64,000 bases of DNA from the NCBI GenBank assembly GCA_020348445.1, contig CP070751.1, forward strand, positions 125,906-189,905, given 5' to 3'. Origin of the DNA: Thermoplasmata archaeon (lineage in GTDB: Archaea; Thermoplasmatota; Thermoplasmata; GCA-020350865). Both the position numbers and the translations under genes were made by a program. The notes under the pieces were generated by a model that was not told the origin of the DNA, did no database searches, and saw nothing but the letters and a program-made list of their open reading frames with translations. Positions 32,001-43,000 of the stretch are shown piece by piece. Position 1 is the first letter of the stretch, and each line of letters starts with the position of its first letter.

Positions 32001-34437
32001 GATTTATGATCTAAACGTCACCAACCATCAGGATGTTGCTGATTATATAGATCTAATTTTCACACCCCCAAGTCCCGGTTGGATCATTGAGTTCTATGCT
32101 GCAGACAATGTTACATTACTGTTAGACAATGATGGGGATGGGGTAATAGACACTGGCCTTCTTCCCGCGAACTCAATTATGTGGATCAAGGTAAAGATAA
32201 CACTCCCTGCTGAGCATATCGGTGATTTTGAAAAAACTGTAATCACGGCACGATCATCACAGAACCTAAATGGTTGGGATACAGTTACCCTTATCACTGA
32301 AACTTATCCCCATATCGAGGTAAATAAATCATCAAGCAGAAATGAAATTTGGCTTAATGGAACGGGTATGTTTCCACAATCTACAACAATCGAGCTTGAA
32401 ATCAGGGGTTCGGGACTTGCCCAATCTATTACGTTTCCCCAGGATGTCGTCTTCTGTATTGACAGTTCCGGCAGTATGGCCCAGAACGACCCAAAAGATT
32501 TACGCAAAGATGCCGCCAAGTCCTATGTGGATGATATGAGAATTCCTGATAGAGGTGCTGTGGTTGATTTCGATGATAATGCTATATTGGTAGGAAACGA
32601 CCATTTGGATTCTAATTACGTTCAAATAAAGAACAACATAGATAAAATCGATTCCGTAGGTGGGACAGCCATTGGTGCTGCTTTGAAGCTGGCAAATGAT
32701 GAGCTCATAGCAAATGGTGATCCCACACATATCTGGATTATTATTCTCATCACAGATGGTTTAACTGGGGATGAGGCCCTATGTTACGCAGAAGCGGATA
32801 GAGCAGCTGAAAATAACATAAAGATATACACCATCGGTTTGGGGAATATGGTGGACGAAGACCTCCTTACGGACATCGCTGAAATCACTGGGGGTAAGTA
32901 TTATCCCGCACCTACTCCTGAGTACCTTGCGGGCATATACTACGACATTAGAACCCAAACATTGAACATTGCGGGAAAAGACTTGGTTGCTGGTGATAAC
33001 GTCTATTTTGTTAGGGATGTACTACCTCCATGGATAGATCTTATTCCTGGAACCTTCAATGTCGTTCCAGATAACATTACCGTTGATACAAATGGGTATA
33101 CTATAATGGAGTGGGAGGTGGAAAGGGTTTTTATTGGCGATACCCTGACCTACAGTTTTGAGGTGGTATCCAACCTCCCAGGTCTTGTGCAAACCAACTT
33201 CGTTTCAGGTTCAAGGGTTAGGTATGTCAAATGGACTGGTTCCGAAGTTGAGGAACTTTTCCCTGAGGTTTTGGTGAATGTTTTGCTGGGACCAGCAATG
33301 CCACCTCGGCTTTCTGCAAGGGCGCAGGGAGATGATGTTCAGCTTTATTGGATTCCTCCACAGACAACTGGAATCCATCATTATCTCATCTATAAGAGTC
33401 CAACACAAACCGGCTTTGATTTCTCAGATGTTTGGGTGAACACATTACAACTTGATGATAATGGCATAATACCCACCCGAACCACCTGGAACATTACGAA
33501 TGCAACACGAGGACTTTACCCAAAAGAGGAGTACTACATCATAAGAGCTGTAAACCAAATAGGAGAAAAGAGTGTGACAAGTAATACCGCGGGAAAATGG
33601 ACAAAAACATTCTACCAGGGAGTGAACACATTCTCATTGCCTTTAGAGCCATCCGAGATTAAAACAACGGAGTGGTATACAAATAATATTCCAAATTGCA
33701 AATACATTAAATGGATGGATGAAACCACACATACTTGGATCAAACACGATCTTGGAGAGGGATTAGGTATAGATGACTCTGAAATTGTTGTGGGGAAAGG
33801 TTATGAAATCTCTGTAGCATCAAATAGTGTATATACATTTTGTGGATACCCAGGCGCTCATATTAGGTATACCGAGGAGGAGCTTCCTGCTCCATCCAAT
33901 TTTGCAGTAAATGTAATCAACGATTTTGGAGATGTAGAACTTACATGGGATCCAGTACCTGATGCTGATCATTACATCATTTACAAATCAGGCACCAGGA
34001 ATGGGCTAAATGATCTTACCCTATTTCCTTTATGGGAGACCACATACGGCGATCCAATGGATACCTCTTTTATAGATTATAATGCCGCCTACTTCGCAGG
34101 GACCAGTTATTATTATTTCGTAGTTGCTGTTGATGACCCAAGTGTCCATGTAGGATTCAATAGTTCATACAGTGTTGGTGTATGGACAGCAAAGTGTCTT
34201 GTTGAGTATGACACCTTGGCTCTACCCCTAAAATTAAGCAATTGTAAAACTGCTGATTGGTATTGTGATGATATAGAGAATGTAGTTGGGATAAACTATT
34301 ATATACACGGTGAACAACGATGGTCCTGGCACTCAACAAGGATGCCTGCCGGGGTATATGATCCAGATATAGTAATGGCTGAGGGATATCAAATATCCAC
34401 TATTGGCAATGCAAAGTACAATTTCATTGGAATCTAA
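29023..34437 (+). CDS. Giant secreted mosaic protein with VWA and lamin-tail domains
   Basis: A protein of 1804 residues; the ATG follows AGGAGGGGGG. A long basic N-terminus leads to a signal helix (about 35-57). In order: MAM-like jelly roll (about 72-265, FFDDMEAGGPAA to GWYIDDVSV), CARDB-like Ig domain (about 385-490), second jelly roll (about 490-680), two lamin-tail domains (about 685-830 and 830-970), another Ig-like region, a VWA domain (about 1142-1310, MIDAS FCIDSSGSMAQ), FN3 (about 1426-1526), a TFSLPLEP module (1530-1622), FN3, and a second such module to the C-terminus. VWA domains bind proteins through a metal ion. Probably a surface adhesion or scaffold protein. No C-terminal membrane anchor is seen. 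Confidence 0.88.
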   Translation: MWAKKSIYVSNQSMKIRKKSALRPSKKRTNFKHRIFSIFTILALMLGGMASIFPILIPESLPSASGTIIRSIFFDDMEAGGPAALGQWRTQDALLVRPSQPSASQWELGTPTPPPNAYSPTICWGTELGGAYYSPSEYLLITPTIDLTTEAILSAQLSFWHTYSFFQNDGGWVEVNPMGFMVGDIIHPEGGYPGHVFSPLGMGGSGYNGSNSGWEQAIFDLSEYIGQTIRIGFRFCGYSGDMISRGWYIDDVSVDNEWFDGPKIGPDQTKAGFGGDTLSYTLTVTNYNIVDDYIDTHYTDTNNWQVRILNATTLLPLQDKGGTLGLPDVYLSPMESENIIVQVTIPATIDDWDISDTTIIYAISFDNPMNQDTAELITKTPWPDVGISKIALPSIKKVGDTINIIVTVKNYGDWTTSFNVEGLLSAMLITPPSTQEPTLQYISNLKPNETIDLQWSFIPTVSCEYTFSATTLLDIDQFVYNNKSVKSILVQEMLWMDDMESGGDAANGLWTHFIDSGSSSTTDWELGVPTWLSGPSPSSVPSLPNCWGTDLSYAYAEDTDCYLFTPASSAFDFRGFDEIVLAFSHWWSLQSTTTHGEDVGMIVYTFDADPISTMYITGIEFNTNSNDWEREEIDMTPFVKDEPYVRFGWRLFEDIGGNKFEHGIWPGWYMDDVAVWAKPARPEIIITELMDSGGNEYLEVFNCGSQPAILSEYGITLDMGSTWLSSGTWGAPFLSPNGHTYYNIPAGLDDLDNQGETISIVNRSIIEGLITDQISYGQKGTVPDPLPGESAARYWDGSKYKNEWARDSSPTIGFQNDGQGEVDFKYVVLNEVLYNPGIIEAFIELRYVGYPGNEPDIDVSDWILVVGDSVFTIPASPFSTILNLKNPFYVVNEGMFPGLFGTTDVDGDNIYLYTDSGLFVDEVGWNLPHAPDTSISRVPDGFGVKLGFKQHGLMGYDDPSSIAAGWQFGRTPSMSIVAIEADQNGVGDAEWTVIYDLNVTNHQDVADYIDLIFTPPSPGWIIEFYAADNVTLLLDNDGDGVIDTGLLPANSIMWIKVKITLPAEHIGDFEKTVITARSSQNLNGWDTVTLITETYPHIEVNKSSSRNEIWLNGTGMFPQSTTIELEIRGSGLAQSITFPQDVVFCIDSSGSMAQNDPKDLRKDAAKSYVDDMRIPDRGAVVDFDDNAILVGNDHLDSNYVQIKNNIDKIDSVGGTAIGAALKLANDELIANGDPTHIWIIILITDGLTGDEALCYAEADRAAENNIKIYTIGLGNMVDEDLLTDIAEITGGKYYPAPTPEYLAGIYYDIRTQTLNIAGKDLVAGDNVYFVRDVLPPWIDLIPGTFNVVPDNITVDTNGYTIMEWEVERVFIGDTLTYSFEVVSNLPGLVQTNFVSGSRVRYVKWTGSEVEELFPEVLVNVLLGPAMPPRLSARAQGDDVQLYWIPPQTTGIHHYLIYKSPTQTGFDFSDVWVNTLQLDDNGIIPTRTTWNITNATRGLYPKEEYYIIRAVNQIGEKSVTSNTAGKWTKTFYQGVNTFSLPLEPSEIKTTEWYTNNIPNCKYIKWMDETTHTWIKHDLGEGLGIDDSEIVVGKGYEISVASNSVYTFCGYPGAHIRYTEEELPAPSNFAVNVINDFGDVELTWDPVPDADHYIIYKSGTRNGLNDLTLFPLWETTYGDPMDTSFIDYNAAYFAGTSYYYFVVAVDDPSVHVGFNSSYSVGVWTAKCLVEYDTLALPLKLSNCKTADWYCDDIENVVGINYYIHGEQRWSWHSTRMPAGVYDPDIVMAEGYQISTIGNAKYNFIGI

Positions 34438-34492
34438 GATAAGATCAATATGATAATTCCAGGGCAAAACAAGGAGAAATCGTCCAGCGGGA

Positions 34493-37400
34493 ATGAACAT
34501 GAAAAAATCTAATATGGCGAAAAAAGGGGGGCTTTATAAACGATTCTCATCTGTGTTCATGATTATCATTGTTATTTTTAGTGGTACTTTAACTTTGTTT
34601 CCAGTCCTTTATGATGATGCAATTCAAAATGCAGAAGGTATAGCAATTGATAATATTTTCTTTGACGACATGGAACCTGGAGGACCTGCATATTCGGGTC
34701 AGTGGACAGTAATGGATGCTGTTCCGGGCCTACCTCCTCCCCCCAGTGCAAGCCAATGGGAATTAGGAACTCCGATGCCTCCTCCCAATGCCTACTCCCC
34801 ATCTAATGTCTGGGGTACCGAGTTAATGGGTCCTTATCAAACAATGTCCGAGTGCATATTAATTACTCCAACTATCGATTTATCATACATAGATCCCAAA
34901 GCCATATTAGGAGTCAAATTAACTTTTTTCCACTGGTACAATTTCAGTAAAATGGATGGTGGTTGGGTTGAGGTAAATCCCACTCAATTTAATTTGGAAC
35001 CAGATCCTCTTGAACCAGAAGGAGGTTATCCAGGCATGGTGCTTAGCTGGCGTGGATCTACAATATCTGGCTATGCGGGCAGCAACGGTGACTGGGAACT
35101 TGCTACTTTTGATTTGTCTGATTACATTGGGCAGTCCATCACAATAGGTTTTCATTTCTGCGGGTACTATGGAGACATGACGACACGAGGGTGGTATATT
35201 GATGATGTACTAGTTGAAATTGAACGTATAGATGGACCTTTTATCGAGTCTGATCAGGAAAAGGTAGGAATGCCGGGAGATACACTATCATATATTCTTA
35301 CAGTTACAAATTTTAATTCCTCTGCAGATTTCATTGATCTTCGGTATTTTAATATAGAGGGATGGTACGTGGAAATTCTCAATTCTACAACCTACCTGCC
35401 CCTTGAAAGTATAGGAGGGGATCCCAGGTACCCTGATGTTTACCTTTTGCCCAATGCCTCAATTGATATAGTTGTGAACATCACTATACCAACATGGATT
35501 TCTGGATGGGATGTGTCTGATACCACCACCATTTATGCAATATTATCATCTGCGCCATACAAATTGGATACTGTTGAGCTTATCGCAAGAACTCCCTTCC
35601 CCGATGTGGCAATCTTGGATATCTCCTCACCCTCACCAATTCAAACAGGAAACACAGTCACTGTTGTTGTTACGGTAATAAATAATGACGATTGGCCCTA
35701 TAGCTTCTATGTAGAGGGCGAAGTTTCGGGCCCAATGATCAACCCACCAAGTACCTTGGAGCCGCAAATGCAGTTTATAGCAGACCTTCTTCCCAAAAGC
35801 ACAACCACACTGATTTGGAATTTTATCCCTGATATTTCATGTCGTTATAATTTCACAGCTACAACATTACTTGACATCGACCAGGTTGAATACAATAATA
35901 AGTCATCCTTGAACATAGACGTCCTTGAAATTGAATGGAGCGATGATATGGAGGCAGGAGGTGATGCTTCCTTCGGACTTTGGGACAACACGACTTTCGG
36001 TGGTCCACAGACAAAATGGGAATTAGGGACCCCCTCATGGTCTAGTTTTCCACCTGATGGCCCTCCTGCAGGGAGCCTACCATCACCTGACAATTGTTGG
36101 GGAACAGACCTAGACGCCGCCTATCAGGTTGGAACTGATTGCTATCTATTCACTCCTGCCTCCTCTGCATTTGATTTTTCCGGAAGATACCTCATCTATT
36201 TAACATTCTATCATTGGTTGAAGCTGAATAATATCTCGAAAGGAGATTATGTGGAGATCGTCTACACACTTGATCCTGCTATCACGACGATTTATTCCAC
36301 AGGAATTAAATTTGAGGGTGTCTCAAATGGCTGGGAACTAATAAGCCTTGATCTATCAGAATTTGTAAAAAATGAGCCTTATGTTAGGTTCGGTTGGCGA
36401 CTTCGTCAGGGAGCAAGTGGTCTTGTAATTGGAATATGGCCTGGATGGTATATCGATGATGTGGCTGTCTGGTCGACTCCTCCCAGAGCAGATCTAATAA
36501 TTACCGAGATCGTGGATAGTGGAGGTGATGAGTACATCGAGGTTTTCAATAGAGGAAAATTACCTGCATATCTTTTAGATTATGGAATTACACTTGATCG
36601 GGGCTCATCCTATCTTAACTCTGGGGACTGGGCGACCCCAATGGTTATGCCAGGTGGATATACCTACTATTCTATCCCCTCAGGTATGGATGAACTTAAC
36701 GACCAAGGGGAGACAATATATATCGTTAATACATCCACGACACAGGAATTAATAACTGATCAATTATCATATGGCCAGAACGGTTGGGTTCCTGACCCGA
36801 TCCCTGGGGAGAGTGTGGCTAGGTATTGGGACGGAGGTGGATATGCAGACATCTGGGCCAGGGATCCCTTTTCTACAATAGGCTCACAAAATGACGCTCC
36901 TGGTGAGGTGAGCCCAAAGTATGTGGTGCTAAACGAAGTTCTTTATAATCCCACATACCCATCTGATGGTTTCATCGAATTGATTTATGTTGGAGAGGAA
37001 GGCGATCCAAATGTGGATGTCCTGAATTGGCTCCTTGTTGTTGGGGACTCTGTGATTCCTATACCTTCGGGAACATATAGCACCATTCTTAATCCCTCTA
37101 ATCCGTTTTACATAATAGATGCCGTTATGATTCCTGGATTATTTGGTTCCATAGATGTGAACGGTGACAATATATATCTGTATACAGATTCGGGAGAATT
37201 TGTGGATGAGGTGGGTTGGAACTTACCACACATACCTGATACTTCCATGTCAAGGGTACCTGACGGCTTTGGTATATCATTAAATGGTAAACCCTTTGGA
37301 TTGATGGGTTATGACGATTTAAGCAGTATAGCTGCAGGATGGGTATTCGAAAGACTCCCTACCATTCCCTACATCCTCGTTGGCCCCGATTCGGAAGGTC

Positions 37401-39940
37401 GGAATTTCCCTGGTGAATATGCCAATATAAACCTTACAGTTGAGAATCGGCAGTTTGTGGGTGATCTAATTGAAATATTCAATTTCACAGAAAATGGTTT
37501 CTTTGTTGAGATCTATGATGCCACAAACACGATTAAACTTTCAGATAGCGACGGAGATGGCACTCCCGATCTTTGGCTCGATGGTCAAAACTCCATAAAC
37601 ATCACAATCCGTGTTCATATTCCAGAAACATTTCCCATACCTGATGAAAACAACGTTACCATTTATATTCAATCAGATACAAATGAATTCATCGGAGACT
37701 TCGCATTTCTTAAGGTTATACTGTATCCATATTTAGAACCCCAGAAATCCATTGCCCCATCGTCTATATTTGTGGAAGGGACCGGTTATGGTGAAGAAGC
37801 GCAAATAAGATTGGGAATTAAAGGATCCGGTTCAGTTATTCCCGGCGTAATGCGAAATGCTGCTGATATAGTATTTGTTGTGGATGACACAGGATCAATG
37901 GGAGATGATATTGACCAGGTAAAGGAGGACATCGACTATATAGTGGATCGTATTCTTGAGAATATAACCAGTGTTCGATTTGGTTTGGTCACATATAAAG
38001 ATAAAAACGATATCGATTATGACGTCCCCTTGACTTTCGATGTTGATGAATTCAAGCAGGGTGTTTGGGATATGGTAGCAGAAGGGGGAGGAGATTACGA
38101 GGAGGCTGTAAAAGATGCCCTAAAAACAGCAAGAGATGATTCTGACTGGCGGGATGATCCTGTGGTGAGAATGATGATCCTAATGGGTGATGCTGATCCC
38201 CATGATCCAGATGGAGCCTGCGCGGTAGCGGATGATGCATACACAAACCACGGTATATACACAAATGTCATGGATGCAAGTCCCCTCGGCTTACAATCCT
38301 TTATAGATATCGCAGAGGCTGGACGGGGAGTTTACGAACATGTTGGTAACAGTCAGGAGATGGCCGATGCCATCATTAATGCCATACTGTATCTTGTTCC
38401 ACCCGTAGATATTGCGGGATTCGATATAAATCAAGATGACTCGGATTACATGGTTCAGGATGTATTACCTGATTACATAAACTATGTCCCAGGTAGTTTC
38501 TCTATTGAGCCTGACAATATCATTAATGATGCCCAGGGTCGAACCATTCTTCAATGGAATATCGAGAGAATCCGAATCGGAGAGAAATGGTCCGTAACTT
38601 TCAGTATCACAGCAACAGCACTTGGCCTAGTGGATTCTAATGACTTCTTCTTATCCCGTGTCAATTATACGAGGTGGGATAACAGCTCAAAAACTTCCTT
38701 ATTCCCGAGAACCCAAGTTCTAGTAAAATTAACTGAACCCAGTCCACCTGAACTCTATATCGATGTGGTGGATGATTTTGGAAACCTCGACGGAAAAGGC
38801 AACAATATTAGGCTTAGATGGGATCCCCCTGACTCATTATTTACCGCATATTACTTAATCTACCGCTCCGAGAATCAGACAGATTTCAATTTCTCCACAC
38901 CCTGGGTGAGAACTGATGTGAATTATGATAATGGAATTTGCGCGTTGCGTACGACATTTAATGATACCAATGTCTCAGATATTGTCGATTCCAACTACCA
39001 TCAGCAAATGTACTATACCATAAGGGCCGTTAACATTGCTAAAATGGTGAGCCAAACAAGTAGAACAGTTGGTAAATGGACAAAGACATTTGAGCAGGGA
39101 GTATCTACCTTCTCCTTACCACTTGAACCCTTACAACCCATGCAAACAGACGATTACACAAATGATATGAATGCAGAGTATATCAAATACATTGACGATA
39201 CTAGCCACATTTGGAAAAAACATAATTATGGGGATGGAACAGCGAACAACGTGCAAATGAATTTGGGAAAGGGCTTTGAAGTGAAGTTCGCATGCCCTAC
39301 AAAATATACATTCTGTGGTATGCCCGGTGCGATGATCCAGTATGACAATGCATCCTTCGTAGGATTTGATCATAACTCAGATGCCAAGAACCTAACTGCA
39401 AGAGTGGATGGTACAACCGGCGATATAATTCTGAATTGGGCCCGCCCTTTTGGTATGAGTGTAGGAGTCGATTTCTATTTTGTCTATTATTCCGATACCA
39501 GAGACGGATTCTGGGGCCTATTGGGTACCAATTATAAGATACTTGGAAAAGGTGTCATATATGCAGGGACAGAGACGGCCATTCATACAGGAGCCGCCCA
39601 GGCAGGCACTCAATTCTACTACATGGTTGTGCCAGTTTTATTAAATGGATTGCAGTTTGGTGCAAGCAGTTACAGTATTGGTGTATGGACAGGCAAGTAC
39701 AGTATGGGTTACGATACATTGGGAATACCGTTAAAACCAGATTGTACCCATACAACAGATTGGTATTGTGATGCCATTCCCAATGTATGGGGAATGAACT
39801 ACTATAATGTCCCAGGGCAACGATGGATGTGGCATAAAACCATTATGCCAAAGGGAGCATATGATGTTGATGTGGTCATGACAGAAGGATATCAGATATC
39901 CACCATAAACACCACAAAATACACATTTATAGGATTATGA
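34493..39940 (+). CDS. Giant secreted mosaic protein, paralogue of the preceding one
   Basis: A protein of 1815 residues with the same domain order as its neighbour. Signal helix about 18-40; jelly roll (about 55-250, FFDDMEPGGPAY), CARDB-like (about 375-480), second jelly roll (480-665), two lamin-tail domains (665-960), VWA (about 1123-1302, MIDAS FVVDDTGSMGDD), FN3 (about 1416-1522), then two TFSLPLEP-type modules around an FN3. The VWA domain is of a different subtype from that of the neighbour (DDTGSMG, YKDKND), so the domain was replaced or diverged strongly while the frame around it stayed alike. Only 55 nt separate the genes. Confidence 0.88.
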   Translation: MNMKKSNMAKKGGLYKRFSSVFMIIIVIFSGTLTLFPVLYDDAIQNAEGIAIDNIFFDDMEPGGPAYSGQWTVMDAVPGLPPPPSASQWELGTPMPPPNAYSPSNVWGTELMGPYQTMSECILITPTIDLSYIDPKAILGVKLTFFHWYNFSKMDGGWVEVNPTQFNLEPDPLEPEGGYPGMVLSWRGSTISGYAGSNGDWELATFDLSDYIGQSITIGFHFCGYYGDMTTRGWYIDDVLVEIERIDGPFIESDQEKVGMPGDTLSYILTVTNFNSSADFIDLRYFNIEGWYVEILNSTTYLPLESIGGDPRYPDVYLLPNASIDIVVNITIPTWISGWDVSDTTTIYAILSSAPYKLDTVELIARTPFPDVAILDISSPSPIQTGNTVTVVVTVINNDDWPYSFYVEGEVSGPMINPPSTLEPQMQFIADLLPKSTTTLIWNFIPDISCRYNFTATTLLDIDQVEYNNKSSLNIDVLEIEWSDDMEAGGDASFGLWDNTTFGGPQTKWELGTPSWSSFPPDGPPAGSLPSPDNCWGTDLDAAYQVGTDCYLFTPASSAFDFSGRYLIYLTFYHWLKLNNISKGDYVEIVYTLDPAITTIYSTGIKFEGVSNGWELISLDLSEFVKNEPYVRFGWRLRQGASGLVIGIWPGWYIDDVAVWSTPPRADLIITEIVDSGGDEYIEVFNRGKLPAYLLDYGITLDRGSSYLNSGDWATPMVMPGGYTYYSIPSGMDELNDQGETIYIVNTSTTQELITDQLSYGQNGWVPDPIPGESVARYWDGGGYADIWARDPFSTIGSQNDAPGEVSPKYVVLNEVLYNPTYPSDGFIELIYVGEEGDPNVDVLNWLLVVGDSVIPIPSGTYSTILNPSNPFYIIDAVMIPGLFGSIDVNGDNIYLYTDSGEFVDEVGWNLPHIPDTSMSRVPDGFGISLNGKPFGLMGYDDLSSIAAGWVFERLPTIPYILVGPDSEGRNFPGEYANINLTVENRQFVGDLIEIFNFTENGFFVEIYDATNTIKLSDSDGDGTPDLWLDGQNSINITIRVHIPETFPIPDENNVTIYIQSDTNEFIGDFAFLKVILYPYLEPQKSIAPSSIFVEGTGYGEEAQIRLGIKGSGSVIPGVMRNAADIVFVVDDTGSMGDDIDQVKEDIDYIVDRILENITSVRFGLVTYKDKNDIDYDVPLTFDVDEFKQGVWDMVAEGGGDYEEAVKDALKTARDDSDWRDDPVVRMMILMGDADPHDPDGACAVADDAYTNHGIYTNVMDASPLGLQSFIDIAEAGRGVYEHVGNSQEMADAIINAILYLVPPVDIAGFDINQDDSDYMVQDVLPDYINYVPGSFSIEPDNIINDAQGRTILQWNIERIRIGEKWSVTFSITATALGLVDSNDFFLSRVNYTRWDNSSKTSLFPRTQVLVKLTEPSPPELYIDVVDDFGNLDGKGNNIRLRWDPPDSLFTAYYLIYRSENQTDFNFSTPWVRTDVNYDNGICALRTTFNDTNVSDIVDSNYHQQMYYTIRAVNIAKMVSQTSRTVGKWTKTFEQGVSTFSLPLEPLQPMQTDDYTNDMNAEYIKYIDDTSHIWKKHNYGDGTANNVQMNLGKGFEVKFACPTKYTFCGMPGAMIQYDNASFVGFDHNSDAKNLTARVDGTTGDIILNWARPFGMSVGVDFYFVYYSDTRDGFWGLLGTNYKILGKGVIYAGTETAIHTGAAQAGTQFYYMVVPVLLNGLQFGASSYSIGVWTGKYSMGYDTLGIPLKPDCTHTTDWYCDAIPNVWGMNYYNVPGQRWMWHKTIMPKGAYDVDVVMTEGYQISTINTTKYTFIGL

Positions 39941-40041
39941 CGTTTAGGGAAGCAAGATTCAGTTCCAGAAACAGACACAAAACAGACCATACAAATTTAA
40001 ATTGAATGTGTCCAGCGATATAAAATGATTGAAGTGAGACC

Positions 40042-43000
40042 GTGAATACATTAGACTACAAAAGAGGGAAAATCCTTCGCAAAACATCCATATTTTTAAT
40101 CCTGATCTTAATTACAGGAAGTGCGTTTCCAACCTATAATCTAAAACAAAAACAAAATATTGGTGGATCTGATATCATGGACTTCCCAGTAGAAGAACCT
40201 TTTCCTCCCGCAAGAGGTACCCGGGCCAGCCAGGAGTTCTGGACCTATGTTTACACAATGGATCAGATCACTTTATTCAGTTACAAAAACGGAACCACAA
40301 TCACTTTGTATGATGATCTAGGTGCAATCAGATGGTATGGAATACTTGACAAGGGAGAGTATGGAGAAGCACAAAACCTGATGCCTGGGGTATACGACGC
40401 CAGGGGTTCTGAAAAGTTCTCAGTTCTGACCATGTCATGGGATGACCCCCTTGTTGCGGGCTTTTATGCAAAGGATGAGAATGGATTTGGCCTGAGTACC
40501 GAATTATATACTTATGTCCCTGCAGTATGGAACGGATATGAAAAGTTCATTATCTTTTCTTATGAAGACAATACGATGATCAACTTGACATATATCGACG
40601 GAACACCCATCTGGTCGGGAACCCTCGATGATGGGGAGCATTATGAAATTTCCACACTTAGCAATGCATACCTGTGTGTTTCAAGTTCCAAACCTGTCTC
40701 TGCTCTTTCATACTATGACCAAGGCTACGAGGTGCCTTCAAGGAATAAATCCTTTACAGGGACAGAGTTTTACACATACGCAGGCAGAGTGGGTAACTGG
40801 ACAAATGATGTGAATGTATTCGCGTTTGAGGATAATACCGAAATATGGATAAAGAGAACCAGTGATGGCACAGTATTCTGGAACGGGATTTTGAACTATG
40901 GGGAGATATATACAGAATTCTTTGCGTCAACTGAAGAATACCTTACAATAGAAAGCACCAAAAATATCGGTGTCACTGTGATTGCTACTGAATCCTATGA
41001 AGGTTATTATTGCATGAGTCACTTTCCAGACGAAACAGGCTACGGAATCGGTAATAATTTCATTACAACAACCCTTTCTGATATGTGGAGCCTAGGTTAT
41101 ATGTATATCACCGCATTTGAAGACAACACAACTGTAAATGTTGATTTCGATTCGTTTGACAAACCTTCATTGGATTCCAATGATATCTATTTTCTAGCAA
41201 ATGCCAGCGATTTTGTCCAGGCAAATAAAGGCTGGGGGCTCAACCTCATAACAAGTGACAAGAAAATTTCTGTCTTGTCAGGATATGAAACAGCACATGC
41301 CTCATTTGTTCCTCTACAGTTCGGATTGGAATATCCGGATTTGATTCCAGAAAATGTTAGCGTTGATAGTGTGTTGTATTCCTCACCTGTACTTGTAAAT
41401 CCGGGTCAGGAAATTTCCATATCTGCTTGTGCAAAAAACAATGAAAGTGTTGTCATGACCACTTTCTTTCCAATAATATTTTATAATGATTCTTCAGGAG
41501 CTTTACCATTTTACATAAACAATCTCATGCCCCTTGGTGGTTACGAGTCATCCTCAAGCCAGATTTCATCCTGGACAGCCCCCCAAACAAGTGGGATTTA
41601 TTATATTAATATCTCAGTTGACCCCGATGATGTTATTGTCGAAACCATTGAAGGAAATAATATTTTCACAATTGAAATATGGGTCCGGGGAATGCCAGAC
41701 TCGCCCATATTCTACAACAAGGTCAAGGATGGAACCGAGGATATACTGCTTTATTGGACACCACCAAAAACACCCTTTACTCATCATTATCTAATATACC
41801 GTACTGAAAGTCAAACTGGTTTTAATTTTTCAGATGTATGGATGGATACCTCAGTTGATAATGACAATGGTATCATACCCCTGAGAACTACATGGAACCA
41901 TACAAATGCTGCATCACCTAGTGCACCTCAAGAGTACTATTACTGCATAAGAACTGTAAGCCATTTTGGAGACATCAGTGTCACAAGCAACACAGTTGGT
42001 AAGTGGACAAAGCATTTTGAAGGCCCCCAAGCCAATGGAATTTTGGATTATACGCAGGTTATGGATTATAATGAGATACAAGGTACATTAACTGGATTTT
42101 CAAATATGCAGAATTGGGGAGACTGTGGTGCAAGTGCAGTTCTTACTGAAGATGGAATTTTGGGATTTAAAACCGGTGACGTAATAACAAATGGTGCATT
42201 TACAGAGGGTTTGGATTGGTATGTACCTGGATGGGATGAGACACAGACATTTGGAACTGGTTACACACAATATGATGATATGGAAAATGCACCGGGAGGT
42301 TCAGGGGGATCGTTAATAGCACGAACAAGAGTAAGTATCACAATACCTGGGGGATATACAGCGTCAAGGACACAGACCATAACTGAAACCATACCGACAT
42401 CATCCTTTGGCAACCTGAGCTTCTGGTGGAAGAAGGAGTACAACGATGATTCTCCAACAACAAGTACAATGCAAATCAACCTCATTAAACCCGATGATTC
42501 TTCGGTTGTACTCTGGCAAAATAATGGGGCAATATGGGATATCTGGACTTTTGAATCGGTATCACTTGCTTCTTCGGTTTTCGATCAGACTGGAACCTAT
42601 AAAATCGAAGTGTCTTGGACTTTCATAAACATGATACTTCTTTTGGGGGATGTAGCAGGCTGGTTCGACGAAATAGAGCTGAATCTAACCATGCCCCAAA
42701 CCTATTATCAAATGGATATAAATACTGATATTACAGGAATTCCTGTTAATAAAGGCAACGATCTGGAGATCTTTGGGAAGACCTCGGGTGAAGCCTTTGA
42801 AGTTCAAATCTACAATGGCAGTGCTTGGAATACCAGATTGGTAATTGCAGACACCTATCCGCGACTTTACAGGTATCAGCTTAATCCTATGATTGAGATC
42901 ATAGGTGGAAATGTATATACCCGTTTCGTGCATACAGATAATCGTTCGAAGATTCAAGATACTCTCACCATTGATTACCAGAGGGTAGCAAGTTACAATG